DNA from: Bacillota bacterium
GTDB taxonomy: Bacteria > Bacillota_E > RBS10-35 > JAJYVN01
Length of the DNA: 12,880 bases
Reading direction: 5' to 3'
Assembly (NCBI GenBank): GCA_021846605.1
Contig: JAJZWQ010000092.1
Location: 1 to 12,880 of the forward strand
Positions 1 to 7,380 of this stretch are shown piece by piece. A program made the translations under genes and the position numbers. The notes beneath the pieces were generated by a model. The model saw only the letters and a program-made list of their open reading frames with translations. It made no database searches and was not told the DNA's origin. Each line of letters opens with the position of its first letter. Within the stretch, counting starts at the first letter, position 1.

Positions 1-119
1 GCGAGCGCCCAGTTGTACACGTACCGCACGCAGCCGAAGGTCCGCGCCAGTTCGCGCGACTGATCCTCGGTCGGATAGAAGCGGTACTTGTACGCCTTGC
101 GCTCCATGTCTTGCATCAT
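1..119 (-). CDS. tnpB: TnpB-type IS200/IS605 accessory protein, N-terminus only (cut by window edge)
   Basis: The minus strand reads from ATG codons at 119, 116 or 107 without a stop to the window edge, giving about 39 residues. The segment MERKAYKYRFYPTEDQ, followed by RTFGCVRYVYNWAL, is the characteristic N-terminus of TnpB/OrfB proteins of the IS200/IS605 and IS1341 groups, which are RNA-guided nucleases carried by these transposons. The catalytic RuvC part would lie to the left of position 1 and cannot be judged, so intact or broken status is unknown. The ATG at 107 fits the usual family start; no clear Shine-Dalgarno precedes any of the three. The sequence TATGAT just before the start resembles a -10 box. 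An IS-type hairpin end lies about 40 bases upstream. This TnpB belongs to a different subgroup from the remnant at 9424-10235. Confidence 0.8.
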   Translation of the reverse strand, partial: MMQDMERKAYKYRFYPTEDQSRELARTFGCVRYVYNWAL

Positions 120-157
120 ACCACACACAAGGGAAAGGAGTTAGCAAATCGACTTAT

Positions 158-203
158 CCCCATGGCTAAAGCCCGGGGCTTGCGCCGCGTCTCTTTGGTC
201 ATA
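158..203 (-). mobile_element. Left end of the IS200/IS605-type element carrying the first tnpB, with subterminal hairpin
   Basis: Upstream of tnpB the minus strand shows AGCCCC, GGGC, loop TTTA, GCCA, TGGGG (positions 158-180), an imperfect hairpin typical of IS200/IS605 subterminal ends. The 15-nt block at 175-189 occurs exactly, in the opposite orientation, at 8982-8996, and the following 17 positions are also alignable with the same spacing. A GACC-AAA motif further out (about 194-200) is shared too. The exact element boundary is inferred, not seen, because this family makes no target duplication or terminal inverted repeats. Confidence 0.6.
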
Positions 204-241
204 GTGCGGCGCTTCGCGTCCGACGACCCGCCCGCCGTCCA

Positions 242-296
242 CCCCTGACAGGCCGGGGGCCTCCGGCCTCGGGGGGACGGCGGACCCGGTCAGGGG
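242..296 (-). terminator. Two-tier hairpin at the spoVK-like stop codon
   Basis: An 8-bp perfect inverted repeat, CCCCTGAC at 242-249 and GTCAGGGG at 289-296, encloses a second perfect 7-bp hairpin (AGGCCGG at 250-256, CCGGCCT at 263-269, 6-nt loop). The TGA of the AAA+ gene lies inside the right outer arm. No U-tract follows on the minus strand, so a classical intrinsic terminator is not shown; a structured 3' end or pausing signal is possible. Confidence 0.45.
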
Positions 297-1264
297 CGGC
301 CGCCGGCCGCCGGCCAGCCCACCGACCACCAGGGGCCCGGCTCGGCCTCTTCCCCGTCCCCCGACCACTCCCCGACCGCCCCCCGCCACCCGTCGAGGTC
401 GACGGTCAACAGGTCCATCAGGGTCGTGGCTGAGGGCGAGCCACGCGCCTCGCGCACGATCCGCGCCGCCTGGCGGCGGATGGCCCGCTCCAACAGGTTG
501 CGGACCAGGCGGGCGTTCCCCGCGGCCAGGGCGCCGCGGCTGTCCGGGTGGCGCAGCGCGGCCGCCAGGCGCAGGCGCGCCGAAGCGGTCAGGCGGTACT
601 GCCGCCGGGCCAGCATGGCGTCGGCGATGGCCAAGAGCTCGTCGGGGGTGTAGTCGGGGAACTCCAGGTAGCTGCAAAATCGCGAACGCAGCCCGGGGTT
701 GGTGCGTAGAAAGCGCGCCATCTCGGCCGTGTACCCGGCCAGGATGAGGACGAAGCCCTCGCGCTGGTCCTCCATGGCCTTCACCAGCACGTCCGTGGCC
801 TCCCGGCCAAAGTCCCGCTCGCCGCCCCGCGCCAGGGAGTAGGCCTCGTCGATGAATAGCACGCCGCCCAGCGCGCGGCGCACGACCTCCCGGGCCTTGG
901 CCGCCGTGTGTCCGATGTATTCGCCCACCAAGTCGGCCCGCTCCACCTCGACCAGATGCCCCCGGGACAACAGCCCCGCCCCGCAGAGGATGCGCCCCAC
1001 GATGCGGGCCACCGTCGTCTTGCCCGTTCCGGGATTGCCGCTGAACACCATGTGCAGCACCAGCGGATCGGCACAGAGCCCGGCCCGGGACCGCCAGCCC
1101 TGCACCGTGGCGAAGGCCACGAACTCGCGCAAGAGCACCTTGACGCTCTCCAGACCGACCAGGCCGTCGAGTTCGGCGAGCGCCGCCGCCAGGACCCCGG
1201 GGTCCGGGGTCGGGCCTGGACGGGCGGGACCGGACCCGGCGTCGGTGACCGCCGCCGCGCGCAT
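290..1264 (-). CDS. spoVK: SpoVK/CbbX-family AAA+ ATPase
   Basis: The 324-residue product is a single AAA+ module. Walker A is GNPGTGKTT at residues 76-84. A pore-loop-like stretch, EYIGHTAAK, lies at 115-123, and Walker B is VLFIDEA with D139 and E140. An AGYTAEM sensor-1-like segment and the NPGLRSRF segment with arginine-finger residues follow. This set is characteristic of the SpoVK/CbbX family; SpoVK is a mother-cell ATPase needed late in Bacillus sporulation, CbbX remodels Rubisco. No Rubisco genes are visible and the miaA neighbourhood matches Bacillus spoVK, so SpoVK is preferred. ATG 1264 is chosen because GGAGGGAGGGGG directly precedes it; the in-frame ATG at 1288 lacks a site and overlaps the miaA end. 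The gene starts 25 bases after miaA, implying cotranscription. The C-terminal tail (about 25 residues, acidic then Trp/Gly/Pro-rich) is not part of the AAA core. Confidence 0.85.
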   Translation of the reverse strand: MRAAAVTDAGSGPARPGPTPDPGVLAAALAELDGLVGLESVKVLLREFVAFATVQGWRSRAGLCADPLVLHMVFSGNPGTGKTTVARIVGRILCGAGLLSRGHLVEVERADLVGEYIGHTAAKAREVVRRALGGVLFIDEAYSLARGGERDFGREATDVLVKAMEDQREGFVLILAGYTAEMARFLRTNPGLRSRFCSYLEFPDYTPDELLAIADAMLARRQYRLTASARLRLAAALRHPDSRGALAAGNARLVRNLLERAIRRQAARIVREARGSPSATTLMDLLTVDLDGWRGAVGEWSGDGEEAEPGPWWSVGWPAAGGRP

Positions 1265-1289
1265 GGCTCCCCCTCCCTCCAGCGCCATG

Positions 1290-2234
1290 CTACGCGCCGC
1301 CAGCGGGTGTCTCACCTGAGCCGGTCCCGCGCCAGCGGGCCAACACCTGGGGGAGCGCCGCGTCGGCGGGCCCCTCCCCCAGGTCGATCCACACGGCGTC
1401 CGGCTCGCGGCGGAACCAGGTGCGCTGCCGCCGCGCGTAGGCCCAGGTGGCGCCGCTGATCTGCTGGGCGAGGTCGGCCGCCGGCCCCCCCGCCCGGAGG
1501 TGGTCGACCACCTGGCGGTAGCCCAGGGCCTGCAGCGCGGGCGCGTCGGGCGCAACGCCGGCGGCCAGCAGGTGCCGCACCTCCCCGACCAGCCCACCGG
1601 CCAGCATGCGTTCCACGCGTTCGGCGATGCGCCGCCGCAGGATCTCGGCCGGCCGGTCCAGGACGACCAGCAGGTGGGGGTGCCGCGGTGCGGGCGCCGT
1701 CCAGTAGCTGGACGGGGGACGCCCGGTCGTCCGGTGGATCTCCAGGGCCCGGATGATCCGCCGCACGTTGTGGGGATGGATGGCGCGCGCGGCCAGGGGG
1801 TCCACCGCACAGAGCTCCGCATACAGTGTTGCCGGGGGCAGGGTGGCCAAGCTGGCGCGGAGGTCCGGTTGGGGCGACGCGGGCGGCAGGGCCGTGCCGC
1901 GCAGGACCTGGCGGAGATACAGGCCCGTCCCGCCCACCAGGATGGGGACGCGGCCCGCCGCGCCGCAGGCGCCGATCGCGGCGTCGGCCAGCCCCTGGTA
2001 CACGGCGACGGAGAATGGTGCCGTCGGATCGCAGATGTCGATGAGGCGGTGCGGCACGGCCCGTCGCGCCGCCGCGTCCGGCTTGTCCGTGCCGATGTCC
2101 ATGCCCCGGTAGACCTGCGCGGAGTCGGCCGCCAGAATCTCGCCCCCCAGAACGCGGGCCAAAGACAGAGCCAGGCCGCTCTTCCCGCAGGCCGTCATGC
2201 CCCCCAGCGCCAGCACGCGCGCCGCCCCCACCAC
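1290..2234 (-). CDS. miaA: tRNA dimethylallyltransferase MiaA
   Basis: MiaA transfers a dimethylallyl group to N6 of A37 in tRNAs reading UNN codons, providing the substrate for MiaB, encoded upstream in the same cluster. Counting from GTG 2234, the P-loop GMTACGKS lies at residues 12-19, DSAQVYRGMDIGTDKP at 37-52 carries the conserved catalytic Asp and substrate-binding residues, and GGTGLYL is at 101-107. The conserved ALEIHRTTGRP segment and the C-terminal RRQRTWFRRE tRNA-binding segment are also present. GTG 2234 gives 314 residues, normal for the family, and follows CAAGGGGG at suitable spacing. An in-frame ATG at 2291 would add 19 residues unlike any MiaA N-terminus, and that stretch contains the candidate promoter of the divergent gene. 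In many Bacillota hfq follows miaA; here the SpoVK-like gene follows directly. Confidence 0.93.
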   Translation of the reverse strand: MVGAARVLALGGMTACGKSGLALSLARVLGGEILAADSAQVYRGMDIGTDKPDAAARRAVPHRLIDICDPTAPFSVAVYQGLADAAIGACGAAGRVPILVGGTGLYLRQVLRGTALPPASPQPDLRASLATLPPATLYAELCAVDPLAARAIHPHNVRRIIRALEIHRTTGRPPSSYWTAPAPRHPHLLVVLDRPAEILRRRIAERVERMLAGGLVGEVRHLLAAGVAPDAPALQALGYRQVVDHLRAGGPAADLAQQISGATWAYARRQRTWFRREPDAVWIDLGEGPADAALPQVLARWRGTGSGETPAGGA

Positions 2235-2237
2235 GGC

Positions 2238-2265
2238 ACCCCCTTGGCAGATCCCGCATACCGTA
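2238..2265 (+). promoter_or_regulatory. Candidate sigma-K-type promoter for the cysteine-rich gene
   Basis: CATACCGTA at 2257-2265 matches the sigma-K -10 consensus CATANNNTA at all fixed positions. An AC dinucleotide at 2238-2239, 17 bases upstream, fits the short sigma-K -35. A start near 2271 would give a leader of about 57 bases before the ATG at 2328. The sigma-K consensus is known from Bacillus; use here is inferred. The -35 overlaps the miaA ribosome-binding region on the other strand. Confidence 0.4.
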
Positions 2266-2327
2266 GCCCCGAGAATCAAGGGGGACGACATCGTCGACCC
2301 GCCGTCCCCGGAGAGGGGTGAGTCCCG

Positions 2328-2945
2328 ATGTCGGATATCCATCCCGGCCCGTGTCCCATTGACGGGTGTCCCCCGACCACCGAGATCGACTGCATCGAAG
2401 TCAAAAAGGTTTTCGACTTCTGCTTCAACAGCAACACCCAGGACGTCAACTTCCCCATCCCGTCCAGTTGCGGCACCGTGCCACCCGGCTCGACGGCGGA
2501 CGCTTCGATCACGTCGGTCGACTGCCAGACGCACTCGGTGACGCCCATCGCCAACAGCGGGGGCTTCGCGCACGTCACGATCATCGTGACCGTGACGGTG
2601 AGCATCACCATCACCGCCCCGGACGGTACGACCCTGTGCACCTTCAGCGGCACCTACAGCTTCCACGAGACCGTCACCCTGTGCGCCCCCACCGGCGTCA
2701 GGGTCACCTGCAACTCGCCCAATGGCGCCATCCTGCTGTCCGTGATCATGCCTGACGAAGTCCGCAGCACCGTCGCCGTCTGCCTGCTGATCCAGTCCAT
2801 GGCCCTGGTCAAGATCATGGTCCCCACGTACGGGTACTGCATCCCGGCCGAGTGCGAGGTCCTGCCCTTCCCGCCGTTCGATTGCCCCCCCGCCTCGCTC
2901 TTCCCGCCGCAGTGCGTGACGCCCCCGCCGGACGTCCGCTGCTGA
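2328..2945 (+). CDS. Unrecognised cysteine-rich, beta-rich protein; possible spore-surface protein
   Basis: This gene runs against its neighbours, between mutL and miaA. ATG 2328 follows GAGAGGGGTGAG (2311-2322) at good spacing. The 205-residue product has 15 cysteines spread over its whole length, including N-terminal CPIDGC, CIEVKKVFDFC and YGYCIPAEC. The middle alternates Val/Ile/Thr (VTIIVTVTVSITI), suggesting beta-strands, and the C-terminus is Pro/Cys-rich (CPP, PPQC, PPPDVRC). No signal peptide or membrane helix is seen and no enzyme motif is recognised. Third positions are strongly G/C, as expected of a real gene in this genome. Cys-rich, beta-rich, leaderless proteins are common among spore coat and exosporium components, and the sigma-K-like motif upstream agrees with that, but this is inference. 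It ends at a 13-bp hairpin shared with mutL. Confidence 0.75.
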   Translation: MSDIHPGPCPIDGCPPTTEIDCIEVKKVFDFCFNSNTQDVNFPIPSSCGTVPPGSTADASITSVDCQTHSVTPIANSGGFAHVTIIVTVTVSITITAPDGTTLCTFSGTYSFHETVTLCAPTGVRVTCNSPNGAILLSVIMPDEVRSTVAVCLLIQSMALVKIMVPTYGYCIPAECEVLPFPPFDCPPASLFPPQCVTPPPDVRC

Positions 2946-2955
2946 ACGGCCCACC

Positions 2956-2987
2956 GAGGCCGGCCGGTCCCCCCACCGGCCGGCCTC
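2956..2987. terminator. Hairpin shared by two convergent genes
   Basis: A perfect 13-bp stem (2956-2968 with 2975-2987) has a loop of six C. It lies 10 bases after the stop of the cysteine-rich gene and covers two bases of the mutL TGA (2986-2988). Being symmetric it could act on both strands. Neither side has a T-tract, so strength as an intrinsic terminator is uncertain. Confidence 0.6.
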
Positions 2988-4692
2988 ACCGTCTTCCGAA
3001 GTACCGTTCCAGTTCAGAACGGGTCCAGCGCAGAACCGTCGGTCGCCCGTGCGGGCAGGTGAACGGGTCGCGACAGCGCGCCAGTTCGGCCAGCAAGGCG
3101 GTCTGATCCTCGTGCGCCAGCGGCATCCCCGCCTTGATGGCCGCCTTGCAGGCCGCCAGCGCCCGGCGCGCGGACGTCAGGGCGTCGGCACCGGCCTCCG
3201 GCCTGGCCAGCACATCGGCCAGCGCCGCCGCCGGATCGGCGTCCAGGCCTCCCGGCACCGACCGGATCAGGAGCGCCCCGGCACCGAAGGGTTCGGCCTC
3301 CAGACCCAGCCGCGCCAACTCTGGTCCCAGCTCCTCCCAGCGGCGCTGCTCGTCTGCGGATAGCCGCACCAGGACAGGTTCCAGCAGGGTTTGGCGCGGG
3401 CCGTCCGGCCGTTGGAGCGCCTCGAAGAAGATGCGTTCGTGCGCGGCGTGCTGGTCGATCAGGTACACCCCGTCGGGGCCCAGGGCGACCAGGTAGGCGT
3501 CCCCGAACTGGCCCAGGGCCCGGAGCGCGGGCAGCCGGGGGGCGGCGGGATCCGGGGCGGGCCGGTCGACCCAGGCGGGTACCGCCTCCCGGGCGGAGAC
3601 AGGCTCTCCCCGGACCGTGGGCGGTTCCGCGGTCCGCGGGGGTGGCGGCAGGGGGTCTTCGCGAGCCGGCAGCCCAGCGGCCAGGGCCGGTTCGGCGACC
3701 AGGTCCGCGCGGGCCAGCGCCACGCGTACCGCGTGGTGGCAGACGCGGCGCACGCGCTCAGGGTGGTAGAGCCGCACCTCCCGCTTGCTGGGGTGGACGT
3801 TGGCGTCGTATTCCCCGGGCGCCCCCCGCAGCAGCAGGACGAAGAGCGGGTAACGGCGCACCTGGAGAAGGTGGGCGTAGGCCTGCTCCACGGCGCCGCG
3901 CACGGCCTCGGCGCGCACCGGCCGGCCGTCGATGGCCAGGAACTGCGCCGCGCGGCTGCCGCGCGCCACCGGGGGCGCGCCGGCATACCCCTCCACCTCC
4001 CAGCCGTCTCCCCGACCGGAGACGGCCAGCAATCCCCGGGCCACGTCGGGTCCCCACAGGGCCACGCAGGCGGACAACAGATCCCCGTCGCCCGGGGTGT
4101 GCAGGATCTCGCGCCCCTCGTGCCGCACGCGGAACGCGACATCCGGACGGGCCAGCGCCTGGGCGGTCACGGCCTCCACGCAGCGCGTCAACTCGTGCCC
4201 TGGGGCGCCCAGCGCCGCTCGACGCGCCGGCAGGTGGTCAAACAAGGCGCGGACGGTCAACTGCGTGCCCGGTGCCGCCGCGCAACTGGCACACTGCGCG
4301 GCGGTCCCCTCCTCCAGGGAGACGCGGGTGGCCTCGGGGCGCGCCGCCGGGCGTGTCACCAACTCGACGCGGCCCACCGCGGCGATGCTGGGCAGGGCCT
4401 CGCCGCGGAAGCCGAGCGTGTCCAGGCGCTCCAAATCCTCGAAGCACCGCAGCTTGCTGGTGGCGTGGCGCTGGAAGGCCAACAGGGCGTCGTCGGGATC
4501 CATGCCGCAGCCGTCGTCGCGCACGGCGATCTCCTCGATGCCGCCGGCGCGCAGCCCGACCTCGATCCGCCGCGCTCCGGCGTCCAGCGCGTTCTCGCAC
4601 GCCTCTTTGACCACCGACGCCGGCCGCTCGATGACCTCACCCGCCGCGATCCGCTGCGATACCTCCGGAGGCAACACCGCGATGCGCCCCAT
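2986..4692 (-). CDS. mutL: DNA mismatch repair protein MutL with endonuclease motif
   Basis: MutL is the ATPase that couples MutS mismatch recognition to strand removal. The 568-residue product has the N-terminal GHKL ATPase: KEACENALDAGA at residues 29-40, DDGCGMD at 59-65, ATSKL at 77-81 and GFRGEAL at 94-100. A Pro-rich linker (about 330-390) joins it to the C-terminal dimerisation domain. That domain carries the metal-binding endonuclease motif DQHAxxExxxxE at 413-424, an ACKAAIKAG segment and a terminal CPHGRPT at 546-552, the set seen in MutL proteins that nick DNA themselves in bacteria lacking MutH. ATG 4692 begins the standard MGRIAVLPPEVSQRIAAGEV; the frame is open further upstream, but that stretch is Arg/Pro-rich and unlike MutL. 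It lies 115 bases after mutS. Confidence 0.95.
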   Translation of the reverse strand: MGRIAVLPPEVSQRIAAGEVIERPASVVKEACENALDAGARRIEVGLRAGGIEEIAVRDDGCGMDPDDALLAFQRHATSKLRCFEDLERLDTLGFRGEALPSIAAVGRVELVTRPAARPEATRVSLEEGTAAQCASCAAAPGTQLTVRALFDHLPARRAALGAPGHELTRCVEAVTAQALARPDVAFRVRHEGREILHTPGDGDLLSACVALWGPDVARGLLAVSGRGDGWEVEGYAGAPPVARGSRAAQFLAIDGRPVRAEAVRGAVEQAYAHLLQVRRYPLFVLLLRGAPGEYDANVHPSKREVRLYHPERVRRVCHHAVRVALARADLVAEPALAAGLPAREDPLPPPPRTAEPPTVRGEPVSAREAVPAWVDRPAPDPAAPRLPALRALGQFGDAYLVALGPDGVYLIDQHAAHERIFFEALQRPDGPRQTLLEPVLVRLSADEQRRWEELGPELARLGLEAEPFGAGALLIRSVPGGLDADPAAALADVLARPEAGADALTSARRALAACKAAIKAGMPLAHEDQTALLAELARCRDPFTCPHGRPTVLRWTRSELERYFGRR

Positions 4693-4698
4693 AGTTCC

Positions 4699-4721
4699 CC
4701 GTCCCGGGTCCTCCCGGACGG
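4699..4721 (-). promoter_or_regulatory. Hairpin in the mutL leader holding a Shine-Dalgarno-like sequence
   Basis: CCGTCC at 4699-4704 pairs with GGACGG at 4716-4721, extended by three inner G-C pairs past a one-base bulge. On the mutL strand GGGAGGA falls in the inner stem and loop, 17 bases from the ATG, and a weaker GGGG site lies between hairpin and start. Folding could influence ribosome access, but no regulation is demonstrated. Confidence 0.3.
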
Positions 4722-4807
4722 CCGGCCCCCTCCCTGTCGGAACCCGCCGGGACATTCGCCCCGCTGGCGGACAGCCCTCCCCGGCCGGATCGCCGCTGCC
4801 GCGGCGC

Positions 4808-7360
4808 CTACGGCGGCGCAAGGCCGCTGGCCTCGGCCTGCAGCACGGCCAGCAGGTCCAGGGCCTGCAACGGCGTCAACCGGAGGGGGTCGACGCCGGC
4901 CAGCCGCTCGATCAGCGCGGCGCGTTCCGCCTGGCGGCCATCCCCCGCCGCCGCTTCGGCTTCGGCCGTCGCGGACACCGGTCGCGGCACCTGCTCCTGC
5001 AGTTGCGCCAGCAGGCCGCTCGCCCGCTCGGTCACCGCCACGGGGACCCCCGCCAGGGCGGCGACGGCGATGCCGTAGCTGCGGTCGCTGGCCCCCGACA
5101 CCACGCGGTGGAGGAACACCACGCCCCCGCCCTCCTCCTTCACCGCCACATGCGCGTTCCCCGCCCCGGGCAGCCCGGCCACCACGGCGGTCAGTTCGTG
5201 GTAGTGCGTGGCGAAGAGCGTGCGAGCCCCCAACCGCCGCGTCAGGTCCTCGGAGACGGCCCAGGCGATGGCCAGGCCGTCCAGCGTGCCCGTCCCCCGG
5301 CCCACCTCGTCCAGGAGGAGCAGGCTCCTCCGGGTCGCGTGCCGCAGGAGGGCGGCCACCTCGGTCATCTCCACCATGAAGGTGGAGCGCCCGCCAGCCA
5401 GGTCGTCGCTGGCCCCCACCCGGGTGAAGATACGGTCCACCACCCCGATCCGCGCGCGCGTGGCCGGCACGAAGCTGCCGATGTGCGCCAGTACCGCGAT
5501 CAGCGCCACCTGGCGCATGTAGGTGGACTTGCCGGCCATGTTGGGCCCGGTGATCAGCAGGAAGTGTTCGCCGCGGGCGCGTAGCGCGATGTCGTTGGGT
5601 ACGAAGCGGCCGGCGGGCAGGGACTGCTCCAGCACGGGGTGGCGCCCGCCCTCGATGACCAGGTCGCGGGAGGCGTCCAGTTGCGGGCGCACCCACCCCT
5701 GGCGGGTGGCCGTCTCGGCCAGGGAGGCCAGCGCGTCCAGACCGGCGATGGCGGTCGCCGTGGCCTGCAGGGGCTCGGCATAGCCGGCCACGGTCTGCCG
5801 CAGGTCGGCGAACAGCGCCTGCTCGCGGCGCAGGGCCCGCTCCTCGGCGCCGAGCACGCGCGACTCGAGTTCCTTGAGCTCGGCGGTGACGAAGCGCTCG
5901 GCGCCAGCCAGGGTCTGCTTGCGCTGGTAGTCGGCGGGGACCGCCCCCTGGTGCGCGGCCCGCACCTCGAGGTAGTAGCCGAACACCCGGTTGTATCCGA
6001 CCTTCAGCGACCGGATCCCGGTGCGCTCCCGCTCCCGCGCCTCCAGTTCCACCAGCCAGGTCCGTCCCTGCTCCGAAGCGGCGTGCAGGGCGTCCAACTC
6101 GGCGTCGAAGCCCGGCGCGAAGATCCCCCCGTCCCGCGCCGCCACCGGGGCGTCCTCGGCCAGGGCGCGGCCCAGGAGGTCGGCCAGGGCGTCCAGGGGG
6201 TCGGCCACGGCGAGTTGGGCCCGCAGCAGAGGGGCCGCGCACCCCTGGAGCGTGGCCAGGGCCTCGGGGAGGCGCCGCAGGGACGCCCCCAGCACCGACA
6301 GTTCCCGCGGACTCACCCGCTGGGCGGCGCTGCGCGCCCCCAGCCGCTCCAGGTCGTGCACGCCACGCAGCGCCCCGCGCATCCCTTGGCGGAACAGCGG
6401 CTGCCGCGCGAGTTCCTCGACGGCCTGCTGGCGGGCACCGATGACCCCGAGGTCCTGCAGGGGGTGCAGCACCCAGTGGCGCAACAGGCGGCGGCCCATC
6501 GCCGTCACCGTGCGGTCCAGGGCCCCCAGCAGCGTGGAGGCGGGCGCACCCTCGCCGCCCAGCCGCTCCACCAACTCCAGGGTGCGCTGCGCGTTGGCGT
6601 CCAGCCCCATGAAGGCGTCGGGGTGGTACGGCTCGGGCAGCCGCAGCGCCGCGACGTCCCCGCGCAGGGCGTGTTCGAGATAGGCGACCAGCCCGCCCAG
6701 GGCCGGGTCGGCGGGCGCCCGCGGCCAGCGCGCCCGCGCCCGTTCCCCGCTGAACTCGTGCGAGGGCCGCTCCTGAAGCGGCACGCCACCGGCCTGCGCG
6801 TACGCCGCCGCGTGGGGCGGCACGGCACCGGCCGGGGCGATGATCTCCTGCGGGCGGAGGCGGACCAACTCCTGCTCGACCACCTGCGTCTCGCCGGGCT
6901 TCAGCACGGCCACCCGGACGCTGCCGGTCGAGACGTCGGCCACCGCCAAGGCGTCGGCGGTTACGGCGACCAACAGGCTCTCCCCGAGGGGGTCCAGCAG
7001 TTCGGGCTCGGCCACGGTCCCCGGGGTGAACAGGCGCGTGATCTCCCGGCGCACCAGCCCGCGCGCCAGGCTGGGGTCTTCGACCTGGTCTGCCACGGCG
7101 ACACTGTATCCGCGGGCCAACAGGCGCCCGATGTATGTGTGGACCGCGTGGTGGGGCACGCCGCACATGGGCGTGCGCACCCCGGGGCTGGCCTCGCGGG
7201 AAGTGAGCACCACCTCCAAAAGCGGGGCGGCGCGCTCGGCATCCTCCCCGAAGAGCTCGTAGAAGTCGCCCAGGCGAAAAAACAGGAAGGCATCGCCGCT
7301 TTCCTCTTTGAGCCGGCGATATTGGGCCTGCATCGGGGTCTGGACGTCGCTACCCGCCAC
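4808..7360 (-). CDS. mutS: DNA mismatch repair protein MutS
   Basis: MutS is the mismatch sensor. The 850-residue protein begins VAGSDVQTPMQAQYRRLKEE and carries the mismatch-contacting Phe-x-Glu in GDFYELF (F33, E35), then the TPMCGVPHHA segment, the connector and lever domains, and the C-terminal ABC-type ATPase with Walker A GPNMAGKST from G605, Walker B LLLLDEVGRGT with D684, and the FATHYHEL segment. Length is normal for bacterial MutS1. GTG 7360 is chosen because CAGGGTG precedes it at fair spacing and the start then matches the usual distance to TPM; upstream in-frame codons overlap the miaB end. The gene begins 20 bases after miaB and should be cotranscribed with it. Functional partner of the MutL encoded next. 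Confidence 0.95.
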   Translation of the reverse strand: MAGSDVQTPMQAQYRRLKEESGDAFLFFRLGDFYELFGEDAERAAPLLEVVLTSREASPGVRTPMCGVPHHAVHTYIGRLLARGYSVAVADQVEDPSLARGLVRREITRLFTPGTVAEPELLDPLGESLLVAVTADALAVADVSTGSVRVAVLKPGETQVVEQELVRLRPQEIIAPAGAVPPHAAAYAQAGGVPLQERPSHEFSGERARARWPRAPADPALGGLVAYLEHALRGDVAALRLPEPYHPDAFMGLDANAQRTLELVERLGGEGAPASTLLGALDRTVTAMGRRLLRHWVLHPLQDLGVIGARQQAVEELARQPLFRQGMRGALRGVHDLERLGARSAAQRVSPRELSVLGASLRRLPEALATLQGCAAPLLRAQLAVADPLDALADLLGRALAEDAPVAARDGGIFAPGFDAELDALHAASEQGRTWLVELEARERERTGIRSLKVGYNRVFGYYLEVRAAHQGAVPADYQRKQTLAGAERFVTAELKELESRVLGAEERALRREQALFADLRQTVAGYAEPLQATATAIAGLDALASLAETATRQGWVRPQLDASRDLVIEGGRHPVLEQSLPAGRFVPNDIALRARGEHFLLITGPNMAGKSTYMRQVALIAVLAHIGSFVPATRARIGVVDRIFTRVGASDDLAGGRSTFMVEMTEVAALLRHATRRSLLLLDEVGRGTGTLDGLAIAWAVSEDLTRRLGARTLFATHYHELTAVVAGLPGAGNAHVAVKEEGGGVVFLHRVVSGASDRSYGIAVAALAGVPVAVTERASGLLAQLQEQVPRPVSATAEAEAAAGDGRQAERAALIERLAGVDPLRLTPLQALDLLAVLQAEASGLAPP

Positions 7361-7380
7361 GGGCCGCACCCTGCCGGGGG

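Noticed and set aside
158..180. Hairpin as an intrinsic terminator of the spoVK-like gene
   Set aside because: It lacks a T-run on the minus strand and matches the IS end at 8982-9013 in sequence and spacing, so an IS end explains it better.
2235..2954. N-terminal extension of miaA through the region of the cysteine-rich gene
   Set aside because: The frame is open but unlike MiaA; the P-loop is at the normal distance from GTG 2234, and a plus-strand gene with a good ribosome site occupies the area.
3391..5379. Very long plus-strand open frame opposite mutL and mutS
   Set aside because: Arg/Pro/Gly-rich translation without domains, antisense to the well-conserved mutL and mutS; a typical by-product of high-GC coding sequence.
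4356..7166. Long second minus-strand frame overlapping mutS and mutL
   Set aside because: Low-complexity Arg/Gly/Pro translation in the wrong frame of mutS and mutL, both intact in their own frames.
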